NCBI GenBank assembly: GCA_021732805.1
Contig: JAKFUJ010000343.1
Coordinates: 1-6,736 of the forward strand
DNA from: Betaproteobacteria bacterium
GTDB lineage: Bacteria > Pseudomonadota > Gammaproteobacteria > Burkholderiales > SG8-41
Length of the DNA: 6,736 nucleotides
Direction: 5' to 3'
This document shows, piece after piece, positions 5,617 through 6,736 of this stretch. Under the pieces are notes generated by a model, which was given only the letters and a program-made list of their open reading frames with translations, had not been told where the DNA came from and made no database searches. How positions within the stretch are numbered: position 1 is the stretch's first letter; the number at the start of each line of letters is the position of its first letter. The position numbers and the translations under genes were made by a program.

Positions 5617-6603
5617 TCAACTGCCTTCGACCTTGATCCCGTACTTGCGGATGACCGGTCCCCAGCGCTCGTATTCAATGCGGAAAAACGCGGCGAAGTC
5701 CTCCGGCGACAGCGGTTTCAGGATGGCGCCGTCGCCGGTCAAGCGTTGCCGGATCTGCGGATCGTTCAGCGCCACATTCACCGCGGCATTGATCCTGGCG
5801 ACGATATCGCGCGGTGTTTTCGGCGGCGCGTGCAGCGAGTACCACGTCGTCATGTCGTAGCCCTTGACCGTCTCGCCCAGCGCCGGAACCTCCGGCAGCG
5901 CCTGCGAGCGCTGAGCCGAGGCCACTGCCAGCGCGCGCAGCCGGCCGGCGCGCATGTGCGGCGCACCCGAAGGAATGGTGACGAACATCGACATCACATG
6001 GCCGCCCAGAAGGTCGCTGATCGCCGGCGCGCCGCTGCGGTACGGCACGTGGGTCATGCGGATGCCGGTCATCTGCTGCAATACCACGGCGTTCAGATGC
6101 TGCGACGAACCGACGCCGGATGACGCATAGGTCAGATCACCGGGCCGCGATTTGGCGAGCGCGATGTAGTCCCTGACGTTTTTCGCCGGCACCGACGGAT
6201 GCACCGTAAACACATTGGGCACCAGCGTCAGCAGCGCGACATGGGAAAACTCGCGCGGATCGTAGGGCAGCTTGTCGAACAGGTATGCATTGAGCACGTG
6301 GCTGGACAGTCCGCCGAGCACGACGGTGTAGCCGTCGGGGGCCGCCTTGGCGCCGGCCTCCGCGCCGATGATGCCGGAAGCGCCGCCACGGTTATCGACC
6401 ACAATCTGCACACCGAGCACTTCGCCCGCCTTCGGCGCAATGATGCGCGACACGATGTCGGCCGCCCCGCCCGCCGCGAACGGCACGATCCAGCGGATCG
6501 GCTTCTGCGGCCGCCAGTCGTTTTGCGCGATCCCGGCAACGGGCAAACCTGCAGCGAACAGAACGGACACAACGAACTTCAACCTGAAGTTCTGCTTGTA
6601 CAT
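5617..6603 (-). CDS. Bug-family periplasmic substrate-binding receptor (tripartite tricarboxylate transporter type)
   Basis: The protein has 328 residues, the standard Bug size. Residues 1-26 are a signal peptide (MYKQNFRLKF, then a hydrophobic stretch, cut after AGIA-26). The mature protein begins QNDWRPQKPIRWIVPFAAGG, followed by ADIVSRIIAPK, VVDNRGGASGIIGAE and AAPDGYTVVLG, all typical of the family. Later landmarks are LTYASSGVGSSQHL, HVPYRSGAPAISDLLGGHV, RLRALAVASAQRS and PPKTPRDIVARI. Bug receptors bind carboxylates and related small solutes in the periplasm; most occur as orphans without their membrane subunits, and none of those are in this window. The ATG at 6603 follows AGGGA about eight bases upstream. 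The gene converges on the M24 hydrolase with a 26-bp gap. Such receptors are often neighbours of the enzymes that use their ligand, which suggests an uptake role linked to the M24 enzyme. Confidence 0.95.
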   Translation of the reverse strand: MYKQNFRLKFVVSVLFAAGLPVAGIAQNDWRPQKPIRWIVPFAAGGAADIVSRIIAPKAGEVLGVQIVVDNRGGASGIIGAEAGAKAAPDGYTVVLGGLSSHVLNAYLFDKLPYDPREFSHVALLTLVPNVFTVHPSVPAKNVRDYIALAKSRPGDLTYASSGVGSSQHLNAVVLQQMTGIRMTHVPYRSGAPAISDLLGGHVMSMFVTIPSGAPHMRAGRLRALAVASAQRSQALPEVPALGETVKGYDMTTWYSLHAPPKTPRDIVARINAAVNVALNDPQIRQRLTGDGAILKPLSPEDFAAFFRIEYERWGPVIRKYGIKVEGS

Positions 6604-6736
6604 GGGGAATTCCCTGATTTTTCAGATACCGCGGTTGCACGACAAATCCATACCGGCTAGGTTAGCATCGACTGTCGGCACGATGGAAGAACCAATGCCG
6701 GTGCCGGGATAAAATCTGCAAACACCACGATGGGAT
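6604..6736. other. Upstream region of the Bug gene
   Basis: These 133 bases contain the Bug RBS (AGGGA on the minus strand, inside the palindrome GGGAATTCCC at 6605-6614). On the minus strand, TTGTCG lies upstream of an A-rich AAAAAT 17 bases later, a poor promoter candidate. An ATG appears on the plus strand at about 6731, but only six bases of it are visible and it has no evident RBS, so no gene is called. Confidence 0.4.

Noticed and set aside
5590..6660. Plus-strand frames of 177 and 153 codons opposite the Bug gene
   Set aside because: Arg/His-rich antisense shadows of a clear Bug receptor.
6708..6736. GATAAAAT followed by ATGGGAT at the right edge, suggesting a plus-strand gene start
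   Set aside because: Only six coding bases are visible, there is no RBS, and the -35 is poor.

Overview
The window looks like chromosomal DNA of a GC-rich betaproteobacterium, most likely Burkholderiales. This is inferred from three things: a Bug-type tripartite-tricarboxylate-transporter receptor, an IclR regulator next to a metabolic enzyme, and a filamentous-haemagglutinin-type two-partner-secretion exoprotein. No RNA genes, insertion sequences, CRISPR arrays or attachment sites were seen.

Left part (1-1711, minus strand): the first 570 codons of a large secreted TPS exoprotein. It has a signal peptide, the haemagglutination-activity domain and the start of a Gly/Asn/Thr-rich beta-helix. 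It runs off the left edge, so the C-terminal part and the outer-membrane partner are not visible. A 234-bp leader and intergenic region (1712-1945) follows. It is visibly AT-rich against the rest and carries an 8-bp inverted repeat just upstream of the exoprotein start.

Middle part (1946-3504, minus strand): a two-gene operon, greB then a trypsin-fold/PDZ protein, joined by a 4-bp ATGA overlap. The HtrA-like protein keeps the serine position but has Tyr and Gly where the catalytic His and Asp should be, so it looks like a pseudoprotease. greB is divergent from an iclR-family gene. The shared control region (3505-3659) holds an array of 11-bp repeats with phased T-tracts, a short palindrome and plausible overlapping promoters.

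Right part (3660-6603): an IclR regulator and, 32 bp downstream, an M24 (Xaa-Pro dipeptidase/creatinase fold) metallohydrolase whose second metal-ligand Asp is Asn. A Bug periplasmic binding protein converges on it from the minus strand. The likely logic is a small catabolic module: Bug captures a carboxylate-type solute, the M24 enzyme hydrolyses an amide or amide-like bond, and IclR controls expression. The substrate cannot be read from the sequence. The last 130 bases hold only the upstream region of the Bug gene.

No single completely new system stands out. The most interesting points are the degenerate HtrA-like protein coupled to greB, the substituted M24 metal site, and the phased repeat array in the greB/iclR divergent promoter.
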